From Daucus carota subsp. sativus (lineage: Eukaryota; Streptophyta; Magnoliopsida; Apiales; Apiaceae): a stretch of DNA of 64,000 bases. The number at the start of each line of letters is the position of its first letter. Position 1 is the first letter of the stretch. The notes beneath the pieces were generated by a model. That model did not search any database. It had not been told where the DNA came from and worked only from the letters and a program-made list of their open reading frames with translations. The translations under genes and the position numbers were made by a program. Below are positions 1 to 24,400 of the stretch, piece by piece. The stretch spans positions 7,282,501-7,346,500 of the forward strand of contig NC_030387.2 of NCBI RefSeq assembly GCF_001625215.2. The letters are read 5' to 3'.

Positions 1-688
1 AGTTTTGGACTTCTAGTTGGATCAGTAAAACAATTTTGGTTTGTGTTGTATGATCAACTCCTAAGTTACAGAATAACTATAAAGTAATGAATATTGTCTG
101 GCAGTTATGTTTTTTTTTTCTTGCAATTGTTGAAATGCTGGCTAAAGCAAGTTTTTTTTTTTCATATATATTGTCTGCGAGAGTTTAAAAAGGTCTATGG
201 TTTGTATGTGTTATTTGTCGAGAGCTTTATCGTGAATATTGTCGTTACTTGACTTGGACACGAGCCAGGGAGAGTGAAGTCGAATGTTCTGTGTTTGAAA
301 GACAGAGCAAGGAGATGTGATTTTACTTGTTTTATTTTGTTTTTCTAGACAAATTCGTGAATTTTGGCATTAAATTTCCCTGTATCAACAAATATAAAAC
401 TTACACCCTCAGTAGTTAATTTAACTCCACGGAATATATCTGTAATACATATATTTCAATTGCGCGCACAGAGCAATGCTATAAAGTTTTGCTCATCTCT
501 TTGGTAGTCAAGCTATCTAATTAACAAAATTTAGAAGCATCTCTTTGGCACCCAACTGATACACACAACAAGAAGGCTAAAAGCATTTCCTAACTATACA
601 CCATCTTCTCCACATCCACCAGGCAGAACTAGGAACCACTCATACAACTATGCTACTGTATGTGTCATTGTGTGAGGCTTCTCAGTTA
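1..688. other. 3' flank of the receptor kinase gene
   Basis: No gene is visible here. The stretch is AT-rich with two T-runs near 110 and 152. The part next to 688 is probably the 3' UTR of the minus-strand kinase gene. The short plus-strand reading frame over 660-965 is the antisense of the kinase C-terminus. Confidence 0.5.
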
Positions 689-9518
<8,830 letters not shown>

Positions 9519-11005
9519 AATTCATCAACAGAGGATATACAGGGAGGATGAGTCATCAACTGCTACAGAATATATGGTTGGTTGCTGGAATCTTTTTATA
9601 AACGAAAAGGGAAAGGCAGGTTGGAAATATGTAAAACTAAGATATAAACAAGCTTTGTGTCTAGTCTTGGTGTTGATTTTCTTTGCGTCGGCGTGTGCGT
9701 ATCACCACAGGCAGTTATATTATGCTAATCATTGTGGAGTAAGGTCACCTCCGTTTCGAGTCCGGTTACCATTTTTTTTCACTTTGATTCATCCGATTTT
9801 CATTAACTTTTCTAAATTATTTATATAAATTGTAACAATTTGAAAATATATTTATAATATAATATTTATAGGGAATTTGGTAAAAATAACCCTCTTTGCC
9901 ATATTATTTGCAGAAGTCCTATCTATCTGGAATTATTGCAAACTTATGTTTTTTTTTTATAATCCAAGTCAAAACATTTGCACAAATACGCGTTTGTTCT
10001 ACGCGTCATCTTCTCTTATATTCTCGTGTGTCCTTGCAATCTCCTTACTCTCCTCTCTTCTCGCACTCTCTCATCATCACACTGTCAACACCAAACTCCC
10101 AAACCAAGATTAAAACAAATCCAAATAGTCAAAAAATTTCAGGGAAAAAGTCATAGTTTAACTCACAATTAACATCCATACTCGATTGTAACTCGTCCCG
10201 AATCAACTCGCTACAATCATGTTAGATGTTAGATCTGACGATTCATGGTGTTTCGAAATGATATATCAAGCATGTTTACATCAAGATAACAACAGAAGAT
10301 TTCGAAGTACAAGGAGAAAGAAGGGTGAGTGTCAGAAGAGAGAAAAGTTGATTTTCTGATTGACTTTGTTATATTAATATTGACTCTGCAAGATACTCTA
10401 GTTGCAACCAGCAACTTATTTTACAATCAAATATAAAGATTTGTTCAAAGTTGCATTTGTAGTTGCATATAACGTTGCTAATAGGTACAGATATCGTTGC
10501 AGATACAATCACCGGATTTTCGCAAAATTTTTTGAAAGATAATTTTTTCGCATTTTATTTAAGAAAATGATAATATTTTTAAAAAAATTTCTTTTAGATT
10601 TGGGTGTATATGAAAAAAATCCATATATCATATACACACATATAATATATAATTCAATCAACGTTTAATTAATTTTATAAAAACTTAGTATCATATTTGT
10701 ATTTTCCAACCTGCAAATACGAGGACATCAACATGCCATCACCTTCTTGGCCTAACCAATGTGAATATGCATGTCAAAGGATCAGAGAAAACATCGTCTT
10801 TGTAATGGTACACAAATGTTTATATATATGATCTTCCAAAAAAATATTTATTGAATCGGTGATTAATATGAAATTCGAACATTCATGATAAAATGACAGG
10901 AGTGTCCTTTTTAATTTAAAAATTGCTTCCCTCCATTTTAAGAAGAATGCGATCATTTTTTAATTTGTCATTTATTTTTGGAAAATTATCTTGTATATTG
11001 TTTTT
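9519..11005. other. Intergenic, shared upstream region
   Basis: This is the upstream region of the minus-strand kinase gene. The small reading frames around 9.6-10.4 kb have no recognisable product and low-complexity translations. Nothing else is supported. Confidence 0.4.
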
Positions 11006-11268
11006 TCAATCTTATTTTTAAAAATACTACCTCCTCCAATCTTATTTTCAAATATACTACCTTCTCTAAAATATTTTCAAAAATATTACCTTCTCTAAAA
11101 TATTTTCAAAAATACGGTGGTTGTATATGCAACCATATATGCAACTACAATTCCGGATAAGTTTCAGTTTTCAAATGTCATTTTCGACCTCATTTTGGAG
11201 TCGATATATATACACAGTATTTTTGAAAATAAGATTGGATAAGGTAGTATTTTCGAAAATAAAATTGA
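11006..11268. mobile_element. Short inverted-repeat element (MITE-like)
   Basis: The left arm from 11006 (CAATCTTATTTTTAAAAATAC, followed by TACCT) is the imperfect reverse complement of the right arm ending near 11268. The interior has extra direct copies of the CTAAAATATTTTCAAAAATA unit. No coding capacity is present. Target duplication and superfamily were not determined. Confidence 0.45.
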
Positions 11269-11871
11269 AAACGTGGTTATGAATAAAAAAAGCCCTTTAT
11301 TCTTTTCAAATTACAATAATATAAAAAATATGAATGAACTCATAAGTATTCCCTCCACTCTTTTCATTTTATTAACAATTTTTCTTTACAACTTGACATA
11401 CGTTTTAAGATGTATAAAAATATAGATTTATTAATTTATATTTAAATTTTCCTTTTTAAAAATATCTAAATATTGAAAAATCTATTCAAATAATGTATGA
11501 AATAATTCTTTATTAGTTAACAATCTCAAGAAACACATAGCGGTATATTTTAAAAATAAAAACAAAACAGATTAATTTAAAAAGAAAATTATTAATATAT
11601 ATAATAAATTTAAAATGTGATCCAAACTAAAAAATTGTTTCTAGCACCTATTTCTATGCTAGTTTACACTTTATTTCGCGTGGACTAAAATTTGATCGTC
11701 CGAAGGGCATTTATTTATATTTTATGTGCAACGCGTATATAGTAATGGGAACGGAATATAGGTAGTATTGAATTGAAATGGCTAGGACATTATCGACAGT
11801 GGACTTTCTTCATGGCTGCACTAATAACTCCACCCCTTTCATTTGTCCACCATATGCCCTATATATTATAT
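11269..11871. other. Intergenic, AT-rich
   Basis: A Stowaway-like left end (TATTCCCTCCACTCTTTTCA, near 11348) is visible, but no matching right end could be fixed. No gene is seen. Confidence 0.3.
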
Positions 11872-12181
11872 GGGATCCCTGGCATACGGCTGCCAGGGAC
11901 TGGTTATCCAACACTCCATTTCCTGGCCGTTGGATGCATATCCAGCGGCCAGGATCATATTAAAACTTTAATGTGTCCAGCGCTTTTTTAGCGCTGGACA
12001 GGGATTCCCACGTCCAGCTCTAAAAAAGCGCTGGACATGGGAATCCCTGTCCAGCGCTAAAAAAGCGCTGGACACATTAAACTTTTAATAAGATCCTGGC
12101 CGCTGGATATGCATCCAACGGCCAGGAAATAGGCTGTTGGTTAAGCGGTCCACAGCAACCGGTTGCTGTGGACCGCTACCC
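11872..12181. mobile_element. Mutator-like MITE with nested palindromes, copy 1
   Basis: A 310 bp element with a perfect 9 bp direct repeat ATATTATAT on each side (11863-11871 and 12182-12190), the length typical of Mutator-like elements. Both ends start GGG when read inward. Inside, 11922-12126 folds back on itself: CCTGGCCGTTGGATGCATAT pairs with its complement at the other side, and TCCAGCGC/AAAAAGCGCTGGA units repeat in the centre. Near the right end, 12144-12177 is a perfect 34 bp palindrome centred on CAACCGGTTG. No coding capacity. Two relatives lie at 20.4 and 21.0 kb. Confidence 0.8.
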
Positions 12182-13987
12182 ATATTATATATACTTCTAA
12201 ATTACTACTACTATCGTGTAGGAATAGTCTTAGAATATGATTGATAGAGAAAGGATTCGTATTTTCGTTTTTCTAAATTTAACTTGGAAAGTGATGATTA
12301 TTTTTTAATTGTTTCGGTGAAAGTCAGATGGGATACTATATAGTAATAGTAAAGCATAAAATATTTTTTATTTCTCTTTTGTCATAAAATTATAGTTTTT
12401 CTAATTATTTGCACATATATTGAATATAAGTAAATTAATTTCATTAATTATTCATTTTCTTTATTTTCTTTTAAATAACATGAAGAATCAAATTTCTATT
12501 CAAAAAACTAAAACAACAAACTGATAATATAATTTTTTAACTCTTACATTACGTCTAAAAAGAAAAGGATAAGTATGGAGTTATTTTTGGTTTGTATTAA
12601 GATTAGATAACATTCAAATCATATTTTTATTTCTTAAAAATATATATGTCATTTAAAAACATGTATTTAATACATTTAAAAACGTTTATTTGTATAAAAA
12701 AATAACTAAAGTTCAAAGTTGGTTGAAAGAAGTTTCTATATAACTTAATTTGTTTCTAGTTCTAAACAATACGAATTTATATCATTACTTTAGTTGACAA
12801 TTTTATTAAATTTATTTTATTTATTCCAATTTCAATAATCAGTTATCTCTAAATTATGTATATACTCTAATAATGATTATAAAATTTCAACTTTTCCCAC
12901 GCCGAAATAACAATGAATGACTGCCATTAAAAATGCTAGTTTTAACGTCACATCCATTAGTATTTTTATTCTTTCTTACTAAGTGGATCAGTCATTATCT
13001 CCTTTGGGACATTCGTACAGCAATTGTATGTATTCTTATACCAACTCCAACCATATTTATAAAATACATAAACAGACTTCTCATATTCCAGAGTCGTTAC
13101 GTGATCAATTATTCAATTTTAAGTCTATACAAACTGTCTGTATTATAATTAAGCAATTATAACTTTTACATGGACCAAATCCCATATGAAAGAAATTAAA
13201 ACTAAATGAAAAGTTACTTTTCCATTATCCTTAAAACAAGATGAAGAAGAAAGTTACTATTCTATTGGCGTTTGATATATTTATCATCTACATTTTCTTC
13301 CCTAAAAACAGTCCCCGGATGCGTTAAAAAGTTCGGCCGGTCCATTCTCAGCTCGTAATTAAAAACATTTTATTCTCATCATCTTGTAGCCTAACGCTAT
13401 TTAAATTTAAGATAAATTTAACAAATGCTTGATGGATGGACTCATGAATGGACTCATGAAAAAGGTAGTGATGAGTGCATATAATTTAAGGTAAAATCAT
13501 TCTTATAGTTCTCAATCTGATACAACATTTGGATGAACGAATGGCTGTTCATTCTTGAATTTTTTATAACTATAGTTCGATTTTTTATGATTTTAGTTTC
13601 GATTTCTGGTTTTGTTCTACTCATCCCTATCTAATAAAGTTGGATAAATTGATTGACAAAAATAATATAAAACACCAAATATATTTAATTTGCTTAATCT
13701 TAAACTGTAGGACGTTTTACTTCAATTAGATTGACTATATTAATTGGCTACGTTTTTGAAAATAGTATGTTATTATCATTAACTCATGACATCGTATAGT
13801 TAGGAGATGCTTTAGGAAGTATTCACGAACAGGAAGATTGCCCCTGTCTAAATACATTATTGACCATAGAAATTTCAGGGCAACAGATTCCAAGATGTAA
13901 AAGAAAGCTGAGAAGCATCTCAATTCCCAAAACGTAAAACATATAAACTTTGAATATAATCAAGCAAATGTTACTTTACATGTTAAT
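12182..13987. other. Intergenic, AT-rich
   Basis: No gene or well-bounded element is seen. A short tandem (GGACTCATGAAT-like, twice) is at about 13438-13460. Confidence 0.35.
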
Positions 13988-14043
13988 AAGCTACGAGGTT
14001 AGGATCTGTCAAAAAAAAAAAAAAAAAAAGCTACGAGGTTAGG
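13988..14043 (+). repeat. Micro-retroposon scar (TSD + ATCTGTC + A17)
   Basis: AAGCTACGAGGTTAGG is perfectly repeated at 13988-14003 and 14028-14043. Only ATCTGTC and an A-run lie between. This is the cleanest example of the class: a perfect 16 bp target duplication, seven non-A bases and a poly-A tail. It is about 270 bp downstream of the GNAT stop codon. Confidence 0.75.
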
Positions 14044-14315
14044 TGTTATTGCCACCCAAAGCATATAACAAATGACCTTGAACATAATAAAGTATAAATT
14101 ACTTTTACATGTTAACAAGCTACAAAGATTAGGTAGAAAATTATAATGGCATATATTCATGAACAAATGAAAACCAAGCATACATGCCAATATATGCAAA
14201 ATTATAATAAAAGATACAGATTCTCCCCTCCCAATAAGCCACGCCCGTTTTACTCGAAGCATGGAATGCCATAATGTATTGGCATCAACTAGAGTTGCTC
14301 AACATTGGAGAGAAT

Positions 14316-18488
<4,173 letters not shown>

Positions 18489-20040
18489 TGCCGAGCAAGT
18501 GGTTGACGATGACGGTGCTTTTGCAACGGTGTCCGTCCGGATTACAACTAGTAGTAACGGTCTAGCCTTTAGTTCACTTAACTGGATAAATTAGCACTCG
18601 AGTGACCCACATATTTTGGGCCTTTTAATCCATGTACTAACCGGTGAGTAAAACAGAACCCAAGCGTAAAATTTCTGTTCAGTTTGGTTTTATTTTTTTT
18701 AAAAGTTTAATTAGTTCGGATTTTTGGTTTGAACTGAAATTAATTTCTGTTCGGTTTAAACCGAAAAAATTGAAGTTTTTATCTATGTTATTCTTAAATC
18801 ATCAATTTTTTTTAAGATTATTCTAGTAATTTCACATGTTCCTGGATCATCCCATTAACCATCTGATTCGACCCACACTCATATCTATTCAAATTAATAT
18901 TGTGAATTCATATTTTGGATTTTCATGTACCCGACCCGGATAATGTTGGATCTCGCAACATCTTCCACTTATATGCGAGTTTGAAAAAGACATTGAATTT
19001 GGTTTCTCCAATCATGGCACTCATTATGATTTCTGTTAAATGAATTTTGCATTCAGGCTCACCAACGACGTCAGTTCGAAAAAGCGTACATTGAATGTGA
19101 TTGCTGACGAAGCCTGCATTGATGGATACTTCTACCACCCATCTGAAATCAAAAGGTATTGTCCATTCTTTGGCTTTTAATCTAATTTGTATCCCCGGTC
19201 TGGTTGTGGTGCATTGTTTTATTCGTGGATCTTATTGGATCTTAACATAGTTCCTGAACAAATTAGAATTTGAAATAAGTATCCATCACACATCTTTGAA
19301 GCCCGCCACTAATCACGAAAACAGTTGCCTGAGTGTGGGTTTTCATCCTGAGCGTGGGTTTTCATCCTTGCTGACGGTTTCTGTTATTCTTTGTGACATC
19401 GGCACACATGGTGCAGATTATACGTTTCAAACCATTCTTTCTTCCCTCGCTATATATTCGACTGGTATGTGTTATCCCTTGGCTTTGTAAAACGACGATG
19501 AAATCCCACTCTTAATTGTGCTTAATTGTAAATGAGTATATGTTCTGGTTTTAGAATATTTTAAAATTATTTTAGGATTACTAAATGTTTGATTAACGGG
19601 AATTGACGGAAAGGGCATGATATAAAATGTTATAAAAGTATAAGTGTGTCAATCAAAAGTCAAAACTATTTTGTGTACTATTTAGAAAAGTAAAAAACAC
19701 GATAAGTACTATTAAAAATTTTCCTAAATTAATTTGATGTAATTCTAGTAGAAATGCAAAACTAGTATAACTCAAAGATACACATATTGTATAGTATTAT
19801 AAAATTAAAAGAATAGTGTTTACCTCAAAATCTTACAATTTGATGATCAATTTTTTTAAGTTCAGGATTTTTTTATTTCAAGAAAGTCTTTGAAAGAGTA
19901 TTGATAAATACATCTAATATCAAAAGAATTTACACTTCGTAGAAAAATAAGTCCATATCAGTCAATTCGTTAATATTAATTTTACAAACCATAATTATCT
20001 TGAATATAAGGTATACTACCACATGAACAAAGTAAAAATG
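18489..20040. other. Intergenic, no gene recognised
   Basis: Upstream region of the GNAT gene. A CGGTT-rich stretch lies at 18.65-18.78 kb. Short open frames around 18.9-19.5 kb show no recognisable family. No element boundaries could be fixed. Confidence 0.35.
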
Positions 20041-20138
20041 CGAGATGTGCAATATGAATAAGGCGAAAAGTGAGAAATACGAACAAAAAATACGAGATGT
20101 GCAATATGAATAAAGCGAAAAGTGAGAAATACGAACAT
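20041..20138. repeat. 52-bp tandem duplication
   Basis: The unit beginning CGAGATGTGCAATATGAATA at 20041 is repeated almost perfectly from 20093 (one G/A difference in AAGGCG/AAAGCG). Confidence 0.8.
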
Positions 20139-20385
20139 ATAAACAAAATGGAAAACTAGTCGTGCTGATAACGTTTTCAATTATAACTTACACTTTTATT
20201 GCTATATAAGGATAATTTGTATAAACGATTTGTGAATAATAAAATGATCTGCACTCCACTTTTTATATCCAACTATCTCTAGTTTCTTGTTTCTTATATC
20301 AGCTATCCATACATCTTTTCATTCTATCCTCAATATACATTCATGGATAGTCTCTCTCTAGTTTCTTGTTTCTTATATGAATAGC

Positions 20386-20705
20386 GGTCTACAGCCATTA
20401 ATGGCTGTGGAGGAGTTAAATAACACACAGTTTTTGGGCCGTTGGATGCATATCCAGTGGCCAGATTATATTAAAATTTTAACATGTCCCGCGCTTTTTT
20501 ACCTCTGGGCGGGGATTTTCCCATACAGCGACTGTGGAGGAGTTTAATAACACACAGTTTTTGGGCCGTTGGATGCATATCCAACGGCCAGGATTATATT
20601 AAAATTTTAACATGTCCCGTCCAGCGGTAAAAAAGCGCTGGACATGTTAAAATTTTAATATAATCCTGGTCGTTGGATATGCATCCAACTACCCAAAAAC
20701 TGTAG
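20386..20705. mobile_element. Palindromic Mutator-like MITE, copy 2 (rearranged)
   Basis: This region shares the diagnostic parts of the element at 11.87 kb: the hairpin TACAGCCATTAATGGCTGT at the left, GGCCGTTGGATGCATATCCA, and AAAAAGCGCTGGACATGTTA. A block (GTGGAGGAGTTAAATAACAC and the following 40 bp) appears twice, at about 20407 and 20529, so the copy has an internal duplication. No clean 9 bp target duplication was found. Confidence 0.6.
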
Positions 20706-20957
20706 GCCACCTAAACAGCCCCGACAATTATATATCAAGGACATGGACCCTTCTTATACTAGCTATCCATGCATCTTTTCATTTTCTCCTCAATATACAT
20801 TCATAATACTATGACTATCCATACAACTTTCCATCTCTCCTCAATATACATTCGATTTTATTTTAGATTAATTAAATATAAATTATACACTGTTTTTGTA
20901 AGAATTATTATATAGTGTAAAATATATTTTACTGTTCATATATAACATTAGCAAAAA

Positions 20958-21229
20958 GGGCACTGGTCCTTGGCATGTGATTGCCAGGGACATTTTAAAT
21001 AACACATAGTTAAATAACACATAGTATTCTGGCCGTTAGATGCATATCCAGCGACCAGTATTATAACATTTTTTTTAACACATCTAGCGGTTTTTTTCCC
21101 GTCTAAACCACAACCACCAGACGTGTTAAAATTTTGTTATAATCCTGACTGCTGGATATACATCCAACGGCCAGAAAACCATAGCCAGTTAACCAGTCCA
21201 CAGCCATCGATAGCTGTGGATCGAGACCC
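20958..21229. mobile_element. Palindromic Mutator-like MITE, copy 3
   Basis: A 272 bp element flanked by the perfect 9 bp repeat TAGCAAAAA (20949-20957 and 21230-21238). It begins GGGCACTGG, ends GAGACCC, and carries GGATGCATATCCA-like arms plus a CCACAGCCATCGATAGCTGTGG hairpin at the right. Structure and target-site length agree with copy 1. No coding capacity. Confidence 0.75.
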
Positions 21230-21476
21230 TAGCAAAAACCTGAACAGGGCAAAATGAATGTTTTAGTCAATTATGTGTGGTTTTACATGAGAAATGGGGT
21301 CAACATAGCAATGAACCCTCTCTAACTCAAGTCGTTAACATATTGCCTATTACTAAGCATCTAAAACATGACCTTATTCGTTCCAATCTTTAATCTATGC
21401 TTTCTTTAACTACTTCACTAAAAATACAAAAACATCATTGCAACCAGATAATGGTGGGAGGTTATCATCCAAGAAT

Positions 21477-24400
21477 TTAAGGACTCTGATTGACCAAATC
21501 AGCACCACTAACGTACCTAGCCATAAAAGATATGAATCGAAATGGAGCACCAATCAATGGAGCATCTGATATTGGCACAGTTAACTTCTCATTACTACTA
21601 GAATCTTCCAGCGACAGGTTTGTGCCACTTGTATCACTATCTTCTGATGGAATTTGCTCAGTTTCTGTAGAAATAGTGATTTCGGTATCTAGAGTTGGAG
21701 TGTTGTTGTGGTTGGAATGACTGCACAACTCCTCTCGGAAAACTTCACCACTTTCAACAGGCCTCGTTTTCTCTTCTAATAAAGGTTGAGACTCACCAGA
21801 GGCATCATCAACAACTTCTCCTTCAAGCTTTGCAGGAGTACCAGATATTGGATCAGGTTTAAGAGCTGAAGACTCTGCAACAGGTACACTCAAAATTCTA
21901 TCTGTTGAATCGGAGATAACAGATGAATTTTCAACATTATGAGCAAGTTTGATTGTGCTAGCCACTGGACCAGAAACACTGGATGAAGACAATTCAGCCA
22001 TTGTGCCCTGTCGATCACGCTCAGCATTCAACTGAGATATACATATATAGACATTAGATCATATACAAAAATAGCATACAAATAGGGACTTCTATTCACA
22101 TAGTGTATCAAGCTTGTAACATGTCAGATTGATATAATGAATAAATTCTCTAATAACCACAAAAGTCGAATAAAGGGCCTGATCATTAATTTTTGGGACT
22201 CATGTATATTTTCTTCAGTAATATGAAAGTTTGTTTCAACTGTACATGCTTCATTACCTTCTCAACAAGCTCTGCTTTTTCAAGGAGCAATTTCTCGACC
22301 ATTGTTTGTGCAGCAAGCATCTCCGATTTAATGTGCTGATTTTCCTGAAAACAAGGTAAGCAAAGAAAGGTTAACTAGAAACTAATTGTTTCAGTATATA
22401 GAGGTGGCACCACAATAGTTCCGTCAGATCCAACAGTATTTGTATCACTACTTTAAGTAAAACACAGTTAAGATACGAGAGTGCTTTAAACAAAATTCAT
22501 TCAAAGCTTTATTAACTATTTGTTTAAACAAGACTATAAGATATATATATAGAGAGAGAGAGAGTCAAGCATTTAACTATAACTTTTTGTGAGGACAACA
22601 ACCAACATCTTACAATGCAACCAGACACAATTTATAATAGAGTTCAAGACTACAAACCATCTCTCCAATTTCACTGGATAAATGAGCTGAACTCTGTATC
22701 TGTTTCTGCAGGCCTGATATGTTTTCTAGTAGTTGCTGGTTCTCTTGAAAGAGATTCTTCTGGGATTCTTCCAACTCCATTACCTGCAAGGCTTTGATTT
22801 TAATATCCATATCAGATAAAATGGCATACCTGTTGTAAAGTGTCTACAGACTAGAGTCCTAAACTAGTATATGATATGTGGATAGGTGAAAGGAAAGATG
22901 GACATCTATACTATACTATAATAAGCCAACATGGGTATAATTTGTAGTCCAAAATTTTGGTTATGTTTTTTTGGTTTGGTACTCTCCCACTAGAACTACA
23001 AGTCTAATGTCTATAACATGTGGAGTCTATTACTCTTACATTGTTAAACAGTTTCAAATACTAAAAACACTCATGACAATACATTATCATACAATATTTC
23101 ACAAAAAAAATATTATAATGATGTTAAAAATAAAATTATTGATATACAATTTTGAATTTTTTTTTAACAAAAACCTTTATATAACTCTTTTTTACTCTAA
23201 CTTGTTCTATTTCAACACAAACACAAACCATTACGTATCTTTTCTTATACATATGAAGATATACAAAATATAACAAATCTGATTTAAAATTAATTGAATA
23301 ATAAATTATCACATATTAATAATAGGAAAATATTTATAAATAGATAATTAATCGTAAAAGCTAAATTTTTGTGAGTAAATATAATCACTTGATTAATATA
23401 ATTTAATTAAAATTCAATTAATTAATAAAAAATAATAATAAAATGATTTTAAATTCAAATTATAAATAATAGATTACGAACTATATTCCCGTCCGTGCTT
23501 CGCACGGGTTAAAGGCTAGTTATTATAAATAATTAGGCCCGGCTAGACATATGGTAAAATCTTAAACATGAATATTCTTCAAGTCAATAACCCCAAAAAA
23601 TGATTTTTTTTTTTATAGATGAAGACTATTGGGACCGAAGTTATTTTATTCATTTATCGGGATAATTCAAAAATCAAGGTCAGAAATACACAGTCTTCAT
23701 AATTTTAGGACCAGGAAAGACTATTCATTTGACAAAGTTATTCACGAATAGAATATTCATAGATCAAGGTAACACTGTATGCAAGCTTATCCTCGTTCTA
23801 TGACTGTATAATGGATAGTCAGAAGTGCTAAACAATAATTATAATTATTTACCCCCAAAACAAGCTTATCCAAAGGTCATGACAAGCAAAAGAATCAAAC
23901 ATTTCTGATGCTAAAAAAACTTATATTTCGTGCAAAACTCTTTCAGCTTATGAAAATAACTGAAAAACTAAATTGACAAGTCAATTAAAGAGTTTGATCC
24001 ATTGCAATTAGTGTGCAAAGAGGACTTGAGTGCCATTAACCAAAAAATACGAATATAAACAAAGTGATCTACACAGACACTAATAATCTGTGTACCTGAG
24101 CACGTAGTCTTGTGTTGTCAGCAATTAGGCCAGCAACTGTTTCTGTAGTAGAACTCTGTAAAAATTAAGGCCAAAATGAATGAGCATATGTTTTCCTATT
24201 CACTTCTTCACATGTACAACCCAAGAAAGCAAATTGCGACAAATAGTACAAAGGGGGACATAAATGATTAAGACTAATAAGCAATAAAAGTCGCGGTAAA
24301 GTCAGACCTGGTGTAAAATAGGGAGTCATAAACACAATTATAAACTATTCTTAGAATTCTAAGATAAGTTGCAAGTTTGGTTGGTTGCAACATAAATAAT

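Noticed and set aside
9574..10172. Several overlapping small frames
   Set aside because: Low-complexity translations in three frames over the same DNA, with no splice partners or family match.
18923..19490. Small frames of 64-71 codons
   Set aside because: No recognisable domain and no neighbouring exons; intergenic noise is more likely.
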